DNA of 64,000 nucleotides, from the NCBI GenBank assembly GCA_933207985.1, contig OW240918.1, positions 110,061,454-110,125,453 of the forward strand, written 5' to 3'. The translations under genes were made by a program, and so were the position numbers. How positions within the stretch are numbered: the stretch's first letter is position 1; every line of letters begins with the position of its first letter. The DNA comes from Pelobates cultripes. Taxonomy: Eukaryota > Chordata > Amphibia > Anura > Pelobatidae. Positions 20,794 to 32,544 of the stretch are shown piece by piece. The notes under the pieces were generated by a model, which saw nothing but the letters and a program-made list of their open reading frames with translations, did not search any database and was not told the DNA's origin.

Positions 20794-23700
20794 ATGGCTT
20801 ACACCCCAGCGCCATTAGTGGTTAGGTCGCAAAACTGCAGAGGTCTCAACACCCCGGAAAAGAGATCTCACTTACTACGAAGCCTTAAGAGACAACAGAT
20901 CTCCGTCGCCCTCCTACAGGAAACTCACCTCAGAGTGGAATCAAACGCACTACTCAAGGACAAAAACTACCCCGTGAACTACTATAGCAATCATCCGACA
21001 TCTCGCAAGGCGGGAACAGCGATACTCCTGGCGACACACCTGCAATTTACCCTAAGGGAATCAAAGATTGATGAAGGAGGCAGATACCTCTTCATTAAGG
21101 GAGAAATAGCACTAAAAATGTACACTTTCGCCACAATCTACACTCCCAACACCGGACAAGCTAGCTTCATCAGACGAACACTCACGAAGCTAGCACGGTT
21201 CACTGAGGGGATCCTCGTATTCGGAGGGGACTTCAACATCCCACTAGACCCCCTCATCGACACCTCCACGGGACGGAGTAGCATTCCACACTCGGCGATA
21301 AGGACGGTACACAAAGCACTCCGGGACCTACGTCTGGTGGACTCATGGAGAGCACGACACCCAGACGACCGGGATTATGCGTACTACTCCACGATACACA
21401 AAAGATACTCCCGAATAGACTACGTATTCATCCAACAAGAAGGTCTCACGTACATGCAGAGGGCAGACATACACACTACACCGTGGTCAGATCACAGTGC
21501 AGCACAAGTCACGATGACATCGCCCATGTTCAGACCAACTAGAACCGCATGGCGGCTGAATGACTCGCTCCTGATGGACAAGATACTCAAGACACAACTC
21601 GAAGAACACTTGCAACAATACTTTGCGGAGAATAACACCGAGGAGGTTTCAGATATGACAATATGGGAAGCACACAAAAGTGTCATCAGAGGACACTTAA
21701 TTCGTATGGCCTCCCGACGGAAAAAGGAAATCGGACAACAGTTAGCGGACCTCACGCAGAAGATATCTGACCTAGAAATGGCCCACAAACGAGACCAACA
21801 AGACCAGACCTACAGGGACCTAATGTCAAACAGACGGCATTTCTCAGAACTTATTGAGAGCAAACACACCAGAACGATCCGAAGAACACGAGCATTCTTC
21901 TACATGCACGCCAACAAGGGGGGTAAATTGCTAGCAAGGATGCTGAGAGGAACACAAAGCAGGGCACAGGTACACGCACTGCGCACCACACAGGGCACAT
22001 TAACTCAATTTCCAGAAGAAATCGCGAGCGAATTCCAACGGTTCTACACACAGCTATACAATACACGGGGAGTTGACGACGGTACTTCCCAAACCACGAG
22101 GAAGGCAGAAACGACAGACTACCTAGGAGGCCTCAACCGGACACCCTCACACCAGAGGAAGCAGAGGAACTAGATACGCCGATCACCGAAGAAGAACTCA
22201 AACAGGCACTGAAGACAGCAAAAACTGGGAAAGCGCCAGGACAGGATGGTTTCCCGATAGAATACCTTAAGAAATTCGGAAACATCCTCATACCCCACCT
22301 AACCAAGGCATTAAACAGCATACACGAAGGACACACCTTCAACAGGGAAACCTTAGCGGCAATCATCACGGTCATCCCAAAGCCGGGGAAGAACACGGAG
22401 CTCGTCGGAAACTACCGCCCAATATCACTCCTTAACACCGACGTAAAATTGTTCTCCAAAGTGCTAGCGACGAGACTCCAAACCCACCTGACGAAACTAG
22501 TACATCCAGACCAGACCGGTTTTATACCAGGGAGAGAGGCCAGGGACTGCACCCTCAGACTATTCGCAGTACAGCACCTAGCCAAACAAACAAAGACGAA
22601 GCTACTTCTACTCTCCACAGATGTGGAGAAAGCATTCGACAGAGTGGACTGGAACTTCATGACGGAGACACTACGCAAGATGGGCATGGGACATGGATTA
22701 CTCACTTGGATAACCGCGCTATACAACCAGCCGAATGCCAGGGTCAGGGTGAAAGGGGCTCTCACAGATAGCTTTGATATACGGAACGGCACAAGACAGG
22801 GATGCCCGCTATCCCCGATCATATTTGCCCTGACCCTGGAGCCGCTCCTGGACCGCATTCGGAATAACCAGGGGATCACAGGGCTCAGCTACAAAACGCA
22901 AGAACACAAAGTCGCTGCGTACGCAGACGATATGCTGTTTTTCCTTAAGAACCCAGTAGAGTCCATACCACAGTTACTGACCGAATTCGAAAACTATGGG
23001 TGCCTCTCGGGGCTAAAACTCAACCTGACAAAGTGTGAAATTCTTAACGTTTCCGTACCCAAGACCGAATGCACACAACTGGAACGAGGACTCCCATTCC
23101 ACTGGTGCCATGAACGAATGAAATACCTGGGACTGTAGATCACACATGACGTAAAGGACATCTATGCGCACAATTACACACCCCTTCTAACCACCATCCT
23201 TGGAGATCTAAAGAGATGGAACTATGCGCACATATCATGGTTGGGGAGGATAGCGGTCATAAAAATGAATATTCTCCCCAGGATCCTGTATCTTTTCCAT
23301 ACAGCACCACAAACGATACCACAATCGTTTTTCGCAACACTCAAGACGGCGCTCATACAATACGTGTGGAGAGGGGACAGGGCACGAATTAGATACTGCC
23401 TTCCGAGACGTTGGGGAGGGCTGGCGCTACCAGATGTCAAACGATACCACCAAGCCACAGTACTACAGAGGTTGAGAGAACTACATACAGCTTTGCCCCA
23501 CAAAAGGTGGGTGACGTTATGGAGAGACACCACAGACAATTGATTGCACACGCTGATGTGGCACAAAGAAATGGAAGCACAAACAATTCTGGGAGAGGAC
23601 TCTCCAGTTACACAGACACTGAAGCACTGGAGCATACTGAGAAAGGAACCACAGATATCGCCCAAACCGAGCCCGCTAATCCCCATAACACATAACCCAC

Positions 23701-24574
23701 ACTTGGGCGATGGACTCGCGCCATCGGCCTGGCCGATAGACAGCCAAGAGGGATACATACCCATTCACATTATGCTTAATAACACGGGAGTGAAACCGCT
23801 AGGAGAAATAGCAGACGGAAGACCGATCACGCCCCTGCACCAATTCCATTACACCCAGTTGAAGCACTACTACCATAACCTGCCACATAGGGCTAAAATC
23901 CACAGAGACCTTACATGGTATGTGAATCTGTGCTCACAAGCACCGGAGGCAGACGGGAGAGTATCGGCGATATATCAAACCCTAATCACGGGAAATAGCG
24001 CAAAAAACAACCTACACAAGCGCCAATGGGAAGAATGGACAACTAAATCCTTCACGGACGACCAATGGGAAAAAATTTTGATACTTCAACACAAGAGCTC
24101 CTCTAGCTCCCACTTCCAGGAGGTCAACTACAAGCTGCTAGCGCATTGGTATCGCACACCATCCTTACTCAGCCGATACATTCCGACTATCCCGAACACC
24201 TGCTGGAGATGTAACGAAGGTCCTGGATCAATACGGCACATCTGGTGGGACTGCTCGAAAATTCAAACATATTGGAGGAACGTAGAACACGAAATACAAG
24301 GCATATTAGATGACCCCCCACGACGGAAGCAGCCCTTCTACATCACACGGAACAACCTCTTCCTACATATAAAAAATCGATCATGAGGCATCTGTTAAAT
24401 GCGGCGAAATCCTTGATCCCACTGCATTGGAAGAAAGAAGATCCACCCACAATGGAACAATGGAAACGCAAAGTGGAAGAAATACGGAATGCAGAAGCAA
24501 AGATAGCCGACCTGCTGGGAAGAGAAGAACGGCACACGGAAATGTGGTCACCGTGGCTATTATATATAGTGTAG
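20794..24574 (+). pseudogene. LINE-1 ORF2 (endonuclease, RT, Cys domain) with four lesions
   Basis: ORF2p nicks target DNA and reverse transcribes element RNA. The ATG at 20794 opens a 459-aa frame with the endonuclease residues in place: N14, E43, G-G-D-F-N 144-148, D209 and S-D-H 232-234. A frameshift near 22110-22140 moves the RT into another frame. There G-K-A-P-G-Q-D-G-F, Y-R-P-I-S-L-L-N, D-V-E-K-A-F-D-R-V-D, R-Q-G-C-P-L-S-P and Y-A-D-D (22920-22931) are intact. In-frame stops are TAG 23136-23138 and TGA 23541-23543. C-W-R-C...H...C near 24200-24252 is the terminal cysteine motif. A last frameshift lies in an A6 run near 24370, after which the frame runs to 24574. All motifs survive, so decay is recent. 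Confidence 0.9.
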
Positions 24575-25747
24575 ATGACGAGACGCGAGAGGACACACAA
24601 TAAGACCCACGCAGAGGAAGAGACCTGGGGGATCCGGGTGCGCCTAAAGGGTGACCCGCTCACCTCAACCTCACAACCCCCCCCCTACATACCCCCCTCC
24701 CTCACCGACACAACCAGAGGCAATGCACAAACACGATCCAGAGCAAGGCACAAGTAGGGGCGAGGCCCCTGATGACGCTGTAGAGCAGGAGACGAGCGAA
24801 ACTCACGATATCGCTGGAGATCAAGAGGCGACAAGTAGGGTTAAATGATACACAAAAGAGGAATTCCCCCAGAAGGGCGGAAAGCCGTGGCAGACAAGAG
24901 AAGACACAAAACAACAACACAACAGGGGAAACATGGGACTTCACTATGGATTGAGCCACATGATACACCACCACCACACGTATGGGTGGAGGGCCAAATA
25001 CACACAGACACACACCAATCGACACAGGAAATGAAACCGGGAGACAACCACACCAACACTAGACCGAACACACACAGGGTTACACCTACCTCCACGAGCA
25101 AGGAACTCACATAGGTGAACCACACAACAACTAGAAAAGGCCACACATGAGTCCAATACGCACCACTTGAACAATGCCCACCAGGAACATTGCAAACTAG
25201 ATGGAGACAATAACGAACACATACTTTTAGACGACAGAGACGTGAAGAGGGAGACCGCAGGATTTAGGAGAAACCTAACGATTCGCTAGGGAGACGGTCC
25301 AACTAACAGAGATCACAAATACAAACGCATGAAAGGAACACACAACTCTGACCGCTAGGCTGGTACAACCACCTCCCACGATCTCCAGAACTCCAATAAA
25401 CGCGGGTACCCAGGGGAATTAGGGGCCAGAGTTCCCCAGGGTATAGCCAGATAATCCTACCGACCCCACCAGAGGACGCACGACACCCTGAGCTCAGGAA
25501 CACATATCAGGAAGGGGGATTTACAACAGAAAGAAGATTGGGATGTGAGGTAGCTGACAAACGTGCCGAAAATGCGACCTTAGGTAAACGAGGCCTGCGG
25601 GCTCTGTGGGAGCGGAAACATGATGTCAAACTAGATACATGGATACCTTACATTATGTTTGAGACCTGCGTGTCTCCTTTCCAAATCTGCATGCTTGTAA
25701 ACAACTGCTTTTACATTAATAAAATTCATATTTACAAAAAAAAAAAA
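24575..25747 (+). other. LINE-1 3' UTR, polyadenylation signal and A-tail
   Basis: Non-coding, A/C-rich. AATAAA at 25718-25723 lies 12 bases before the A-run that ends the element at about 25747. Longer frames on either strand here have no family resemblance. Confidence 0.8.
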
Positions 25748-25761
25748 GAGAGACCTAACGG

Positions 25762-27717
25762 CCTGGAACAAACCCCATTTTAGATGGCTAGGGAGAGTCA
25801 ACATAATATCCATGAATATTCTACCTAGACTCCATCACCTCATCAATAGGGTATCCATTGATATTCCATAATGTTTTTTCAACTTACTACGATCGGTTTT
25901 TATGACCTTTATATGGGCCCACAATCAGCCGAGACTAGCATACAGAACCCTGATTAAGCAAAAACACTATAGGGGAGTGGGTCCCGGGACATACAGCTAT
26001 ACTATTATGCTGCCCACATGAGTAGAATAGTCCATTGGCCCAAACAACCTAAATCTAAGCTGTGGATCACCATTGAACAGAATCATATGAAAACGTTACT
26101 CCATGCATTGTCCTGGCTGCTGTCAAGGTCACCATTGCCCCAATTACCATCCGATCCAACAATATCTGCTCCTCTTATGGTTTGGCGAAAGATAGCTGAA
26201 CTTGGAGAGATCGCACCAACCTTATCGCCCAACTATCCTATATGACATAACCCGCTCTTCCCAGCAGGAGCCAAAGGATTAGGTGTTAACCTTGGAGAAC
26301 AACAACTGATACCCCCATACTTAGCGATACAACATTTGTTTACTAACTCAGGGCTGAAGGGACTAGCGATGCTAGTGACTACAGGCCAACCTAGCGTCTT
26401 CAGACAGTTAGGTATCACCAGATGAAACACTTCCTAGGGAATCTCATTACACTGCAGCAGACGATCCTAGCACTCACCAAATTCAAAACAATCTGTTTTT
26501 TTTAGGTGCACCCTAAAATATCCACTGTATGCTATAAAATACTCCAAAAAGCTTTCAATTCCACGCTCCCCACATATGTCACTGCATGGAACTCAATCCT
26601 AGCATCTCCATTGCGAGGCAAGGAATGGCACAAGGTTTCACCTTTACTTTCTGTGCACACACTAGGATTCCACTTCAAGAAACAAACTATGAACTGCTCT
26701 TGAGATGGTACAACACTCTACAACACTATGCTAAAATACATAAATTTGTACCATTGCACCCCCTGGTGTGGGAGCGGAAGGGGCACATTGGAACACATAT
26801 GGTGGACATGCCCCCTGATACAGGAGTTTTGTGTATGGATAAGGGACAGGATACAGACAGTTACAGGAATTAGACTGAACCTAGAACTAACGGCCTTGTT
26901 GTTTTACCTTACAGGGGTACCGCTAGGTAAATATAAACATTCTCTTCTAAACTTCCTTCTAACAGCAGCAAAATTGGTTATAGCAGGAGAATGGAAGAGC
27001 CCTGAGCCACCCCCCACCCTTCAATGGCATGTTAAGATGAAGCACTTGGGCCATGGAGGAATTGAGATGGATATCGCTATGTAGGTCTGACAAATTTCAA
27101 TATATATGGCAACCATGGATTGTATACATCACACATGATAATAATATGGTACCACCGCATGGGCACACATTCTACAGACGCCCCCTGCAGATGAAAGCAC
27201 ATAAAAATCCTTGGACACAAAATCAGGGTGCTGAAAGAGAGCTTGATTGTTCAACCCCTATTACCCTCACTGACAGTCTACTGGACTTGTGATACTCCAC
27301 ATGGAGGTCCTAATTCCTTCATCATTGCACTTCTCTTTTTGTTAAAATTCCTTTTTTGTTAAGTTTGTACCTACTGTTGAGAGTTCTGTTACTGAGATGA
27401 TACTCTTGCACTGCGCAATGAACATCATATGTCTATCTTTAAAATATCAGTCTATAGGAGCGCATTCTGTGGTTTTATATATATGTTCACCAATTTGATA
27501 TGTGAGCACCCCAATCTGCACACTGTGTTAAAGATACTCCAATAATATGTCTTGAACCTTTTTGTATTAAGCTTTTACTGTATTCATGGGACACAATATA
27601 TGTGAAATGCTACTGCACATCCAGACAGCTGTACACTTTATATCCACATGTGCCTATGTATCTTTATGACTGAACATATTTGATGCGCAATAAAAATTAA
27701 ATAAATAAAAAAATTTA
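25762..27717 (+). pseudogene. older LINE-1, ORF2 3' part and 3' UTR
   Basis: Reading resumes exactly after the younger LINE-1 (D-L-T-A-W-N-K, W-L-G-R-V-N-I-I, M-N-I-L-P-R). It continues through the C-terminal region to a cysteine motif (C-T-P-W-C...H-I-W-W-T-C near 26755-26812), with the final readable block near 27100. Stops and frameshifts are frequent. The 3' UTR ends in an A-rich tail (AATAAAAATTAAATAAATAA, 27689-27717). No clear target duplication was found for this older copy. Confidence 0.85.
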
Positions 27718-28639
27718 AGTGAGGACTAAGGACTCTTTCATACCTGTCTATGCAGAAATGATGTGCATTGTTTTTTTTTTTTCACTTTTGGTAAAATAAA
27801 TAATTTTCAAATTAAAATACTATACCATGTTACTCTTTATATTTTCGTTCTGGCAGATTCAAACCATAAGTTGACAAGCTGATTGGTGGATGAGGGCCTT
27901 GTAGGCCAAAGCTAGATAGCATTCTGCTATTTTGTTTGTGAGTGCTTATTGTAAAGATGTATATATTTTATATTATTATTTTTTTTTTTAAATCTACACT
28001 ATACATATCTTTATTTTGTTTACGTTTTTTTCATATATCCTTTTCAGGGGAGAGTTGTCAACTTTTGGCCTGGTAGGCATTTACAAATGAATAGCCTCTT
28101 TTTATGCATAAAACTCACAGATCTAAGTGAGAATTGCCATACTCATGTGGCACATACAATAACCATGGATTTGGAAGATGGAGGCTCCTGAAGTTGCAAT
28201 GTGTGTGATCATATATACCAGTAACCACTAGTAATATGACCTGCACAGTTTGAAAGATCATTCATAGAGATCTGTGCATATCTAAGAGATACACTGAGTC
28301 TATTAATACTTCTGAAAATCAGCATGCATGTCAGGATCACTATCTCATCTTACCCTATGGTCCCTGGCAAACACCTGCAGGCAAATCATACATATTCACA
28401 ATCTCACATAGAAAATCCAATTTTAATGCAGATTAAGAGTAAATGCAGATTAAGAGTACTGCAATTAGGCCTGGAACTACCGGGTAACATGACAGAGTCG
28501 AATTGCAGTACCAGTGCCGCTTCAGTCTTAATCTGCATTAATATTGGAGCCAAACAACTTAACTATAGTATTTTACATCCTTCTGCATGAGTTTTGCAAT
28601 GCACAGGTAAGATATTTGTAAAGAGGCTACTGGTGTACA
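27718..28639. other. unassigned; small inverted repeat at 28423-28541
   Basis: AT-rich. The word ATGCAGATTAAGAGT occurs twice in direct order (28426-28456). Its inverse TCTTAATCTGCATTAA lies at 28526-28541, with GTACTGCAATT paired to AATTGCAGTAC between them. No gene seen. Confidence 0.4.
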
Positions 28640-29430
28640 GATAGCCAGGTAAACGTTTGAGGGAGGGGTGGGGGCATGAGCAAAGCAAGGCATGTTAAGG
28701 AGTGTTCAGATTTGTTTTGGCAGACTAATTGAGTTTTGCAGAAGACCAAGTAGAAGAGAATTACAGTAATCAAGGTTGGTAAATATGAGTAAGTGGATAA
28801 GTTGTTTTGCAGAATAAAAGATCAGTGGGGATGGGGTATTTTCTAAATATTGAATAGCTGATATTGACAGACAGTAGTGACAGCAGCTATGTGTTTTTCA
28901 AAGAGGAGTGAGGAGTCAAGGATGAATCAGGAGATATTGAGAGTGAGAATCTGGAGAGTGGTCTTTGGAATGGGAGATGAAGGAGACTGTGCATGGAAAA
29001 AAAGTTAAAATAATTAAATTTTCGCTGAGTTAATTTAAAGTAAATGTGATAACATTCAGTGTGCAACATCAGAATGTCATGAAGAGATGTGAGAGGAAAA
29101 ACAAGCAATACAGGAAAGGAAAGAGATGAAGATCTGAATTTCATCTGCAAAGAAATAGGCGGTCAAGCCAATTGAGGAGTGGAGGTTAGACAGAAGGGCA
29201 GTATAGTGGAAGGAAAATAGGTTTCAAGAACTGAAACCTGTGGAACAGCAGAGTGTATATATTATTGAGGGAAACGCTATAGGATCAATCAGAGAGGTAG
29301 GATGAAAGTCATGAAAGGGCAGTACCAGCGATACCAAGGTGATTCAAGGTATCACTCATACAGATAAATCAAGAAGGATGAGAATTATGAGAATGAGCAA
29401 GATAATTGAGTATAACTACTACTGGCTAAT
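28640..29430 (-). pseudogene. L2-like LINE reverse transcriptase remnant
   Basis: On the minus strand, in drifting frames, a catalytic RT block reads F-F-A-D-E-I-Q-I-F-I-S-F near 29130-29170, where active L2/CR1-type enzymes have Y-A-D-D-T-Q-I-Y. Flanking text also resembles this clade (L-L-S-N-L-H-S-S-I-G-L). The second catalytic aspartate is replaced by glutamate. Edges are approximate. It may be the same family as 52773-53545. Confidence 0.55.
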
Positions 29431-30182
29431 GAAAACATTTTTTTTCCCTTTTCCCAATGCCTTAATAAAAAATACTGATCTATTTGCATGACTCTTTGAA
29501 CCTTTTCTTTAATTTTCATTAGAAAATGATGGTGTGTCATCTATCATGTAATTTTTTTAATGTGAGATGCATCAGTATATAAGACACACCCAGATATTAT
29601 AAATAGAAATTTACAAGAAAACAACCACTGAATATCTTACCCCCTCTTTAACATGCCTTGCACCCCCTTGTCTCTGATGCACCCTGCCTTCTGTCACTTA
29701 TCACAAAAACAATGTTGTGCTCACTTTATTCTTTCTATGATTTTATCATTCATATATTTGAAAATGAAATAAACTTTAAACCATCTTCATGTGTATATAT
29801 AAGTATCCTAATAGTTTAAATATTTGTTACACTTATTTTGCTTAGTCTTTATTTTGTTGACATTTTCTGGAAGATGTTCACTAGATTCATAGATGATTAA
29901 TTTCTGTTTAAAATGCAATTTGTCTGAATTTGGGCCTATCGGGTGACTGGTGAAGCTCCTGAACCCTAAGTCGAAATGTACTAAAATCATAATCATGATT
30001 CTGAATTATACCATGGTGCCAAAAAAGAGCTAATTGATGGAAAAACTATGATTGACTACCAGGAGAAAGTCACAAAATGTTGATTTTATTTACAGATCAA
30101 GTAGGGAGAGAGCAATAGTGGTAATAAAATGGAAGAGTAAAACAAAAATGAATATATTGATATATTATATATTTAATATATT
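29431..30182. other. AT-rich, nothing recognised
   Basis: No family match, no coding frame of note, no repeat structure beyond simple AT-rich runs. Confidence 0.4.
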
Positions 30183-30905
30183 CACTGATCAGCCATAACA
30201 TTAAAACCTCTGACATGTGAAGTGAATAACATTGATTATATAGTTATAATGGCACCTGTTAAGGGGTGCCATATATTAGGCAGCAAGTGAACAGTCAGTT
30301 CTTGAATTTCATGTGTTGGAAGCAGGAAAAAGACAAGCAAAAAGATCTGAGTTACTTTGTCAAGGGCCATTTAGTGATGGCTAAATAACTGGGTCAGAGC
30401 ATCAACCAAACTATTTTGTGGGGTGTACCCAGTATGCAGTGGTTACTATCTACAAAAAGTTGTACAAGGAAGGACAACCAGTGAACCATTGTCAGGGTCA
30501 TGGTTGCACAAAGCTCATTGATGCACGTGTGGAGCAAAGGCCAACCCTTCTTGTTTAATCACACATGATGATCCCTGATGACAGTGGCCTCTTTCAGCAG
30601 GTTAATGCAACCTGCAAAAATTGTTCAGAAATGATTTGAGGAGCATAACAAAGAGTTCAAGGTGGCCTGGCCTTCAAATTCCCCATATCGTCATACGATT
30701 GAGCATCTGTGGAATGTGCTGGAAAAGCGAATCCAATTCATGGAAGCCCCGCACTTGCAACTTGCAGGATTTAACAGATCTTCTTCTTCTCTCTTGGTTA
30801 AGACGTTTGGTGGAGTACATGCCTCAATGCATCAGAGCTGTTTTGGCAGCATGAACGGGACCTACACACTATTAGACAGGGTTTTAATGGTGTGGCTAAT
30901 TAGTG
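30183..30905 (+). mobile_element. Tc1-like transposon remnant with internal deletion
   Basis: The left end CACTGATCAGCCATAACATT and right end GGTTTTAATGGTGTGGCTAA (finishing TTAGTG) are decayed inverted repeats, followed by TA. The right part encodes the end of a Tc1-type DDE transposase in two frames: S-P-Y/I-E-H-L-W-N-V-L-E-K-R near 30690-30730, then L-Q-D-L and R-A-V-L-A-A. The middle of the transposase is missing. The fragment at 51829-52415 is the same family in the opposite orientation. Confidence 0.75.
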
Positions 30906-32544
30906 TATATAATATATAAATATAAAAATATAGATTTTTTTTCTTACTGTTCCTCCTATTTTTCCCCACTATTGTTTTTTTTCCACTTGATCTGTGAACC
31001 AAACGGCAGGAAATGATCCTATAAGTATACAGCAAAACATATTTAGGTGTCCATTTTTTATTCGGCTGGTTAGATTCCTTAATCAATTTTTTGGGACCAA
31101 AATTCTGCCTTGCTAAAGCAACATTCGGCCTAATTTCTGGCATCCCGAAAATGTTTCTTTTTTTGGTAAAAACGGTTTGCCAAGACAAATTTTCTTGCCA
31201 TTTCCATGTTTATTGTTCACTAGGCATTAACTAGAATTAGAATTCTTTCTTGAACTCCATTTTACATTACAGACGTTTAGTTCACTTTGTACCTTTATGA
31301 TTTTCCATTTCCTTAAATAAATAAATTAAGGAAATTATCCTAATTTAAACATGTTTTTAACTTTTGTGCATTATAAGGAGATTGAAGTAAATATTTATTA
31401 TAAGCATAGTCAGCTATATATATAAACTGATCTCAAAGCATCCGTTTGCTCGTATTTATGTTTGTTCACTATAATTTTTAAGACTTCCATATGGTAACTT
31501 GCTGTTCAAAAGCCAGATGGAATTCAATCATGTTAGTAATAATTTTCCTTTGAGCTTTGGGGCGAAATGATTGATTCTGAAAAAATACTTGGCTTTCTTA
31601 ATTTAATGCTGCAAATTACATACATTAATCACATGTTTACCATTGTTTTATATTTTATATATACACACAAATACACTGTTTCCTTCACAGGATTGTATGC
31701 TCATTTCTATGGTTTGTTTTTTTCTGGTCTGTTTTACACTGTATATTACACATTGTATATTACTTTCCTATAAATATAAATTAGGGGGATTACATACTGA
31801 GCATCAAATGTGCATCTGAAGTAAAACATGTAAGGCTTTATGCCTTATTAAACAGATTGAAAGTAGAAAAACAGGTATTTACTAAAGACTTCATTTAAAA
31901 AAGTGAACTTAATTTAGATACCAATGCATAATACATGCACATGTCATACTATAAAAAAAAAAAAGAAAACATTTTTACAAAGACAAAAATTTCCAGTTAA
32001 AGTGGCTCTGACATTGTGGTACTGTCTTTGTGTTATAATCTAGCCTCCCTTCCACCACATGGAGCATTGATGTAAATAATTTAGATGAAAAAGTTGAACA
32101 GGTCTTCTCTCTGTAACAATGGGTCTTAATGACTCCCACATAAGTAGTTATTTTAACTGTGTCTGCTGGCTGAATGCTTATTTATTTTATATGCAAGACT
32201 AGCTCAGACAATCACCAGGTTAAAAAAAAGTGTGTGAGTTTTTTTTTTTTAATTCTGAGGAGTAGAAACAGACAGGGTTATTCACCGAAGTGCAAAACCC
32301 TCCAGCTGTGTAGAGGGTCTGCAAAATCTGAACATTGTTCACGCTATTCAAAAAAGAATATATTTTGCAATTCCCCTAACTGTAGGAATGATGTCATCCA
32401 TTAAAAAATCTTGTAATGTTTGAAAGCAGGAGGTGAGCTTACATTTTCAGCCCCTTTACATGCATTATATCAGTGACTAGTGGCCTTCTGGCAGATAAAT
32501 GTGTTCCTATACATGCTGGTAATCATAACTTACCATAAATTACC
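30906..32544. other. AT-rich, nothing recognised
   Basis: Low-complexity T- and A-runs (for example 31952-31970 and 32240-32250) but no gene or repeat family I can support. Confidence 0.4.

Larger units (their letters stand above)
17661..25747 (+). mobile_element. near-complete LINE-1 (8.1 kb) nested in an older LINE-1
   Basis: The copy has a short 5' UTR (17661-17770), intact ORF1, a 2-kb spacer, a nearly intact ORF2, a 1.2-kb 3' UTR with AATAAA at 25718-25723, and a terminal A-run (25736-25747). AGAGACCTAACGG occurs at 17648-17660 and again at 25749-25761. This is a target duplication of at least 13 bp, as expected for target-primed reverse transcription. The 5' end starts with GGGGGCGTGGCC, so it looks full-length rather than truncated. 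Low decay compared with its host copy shows recent insertion. Confidence 0.92.

Noticed and set aside
22412..22879. 155-codon minus-strand frame
   Set aside because: It is the antisense of the LINE-1 RT, which is clearly coding on the plus strand.
23222..23764. 180-codon minus-strand frame
   Set aside because: Antisense of LINE-1 ORF2; no motif.
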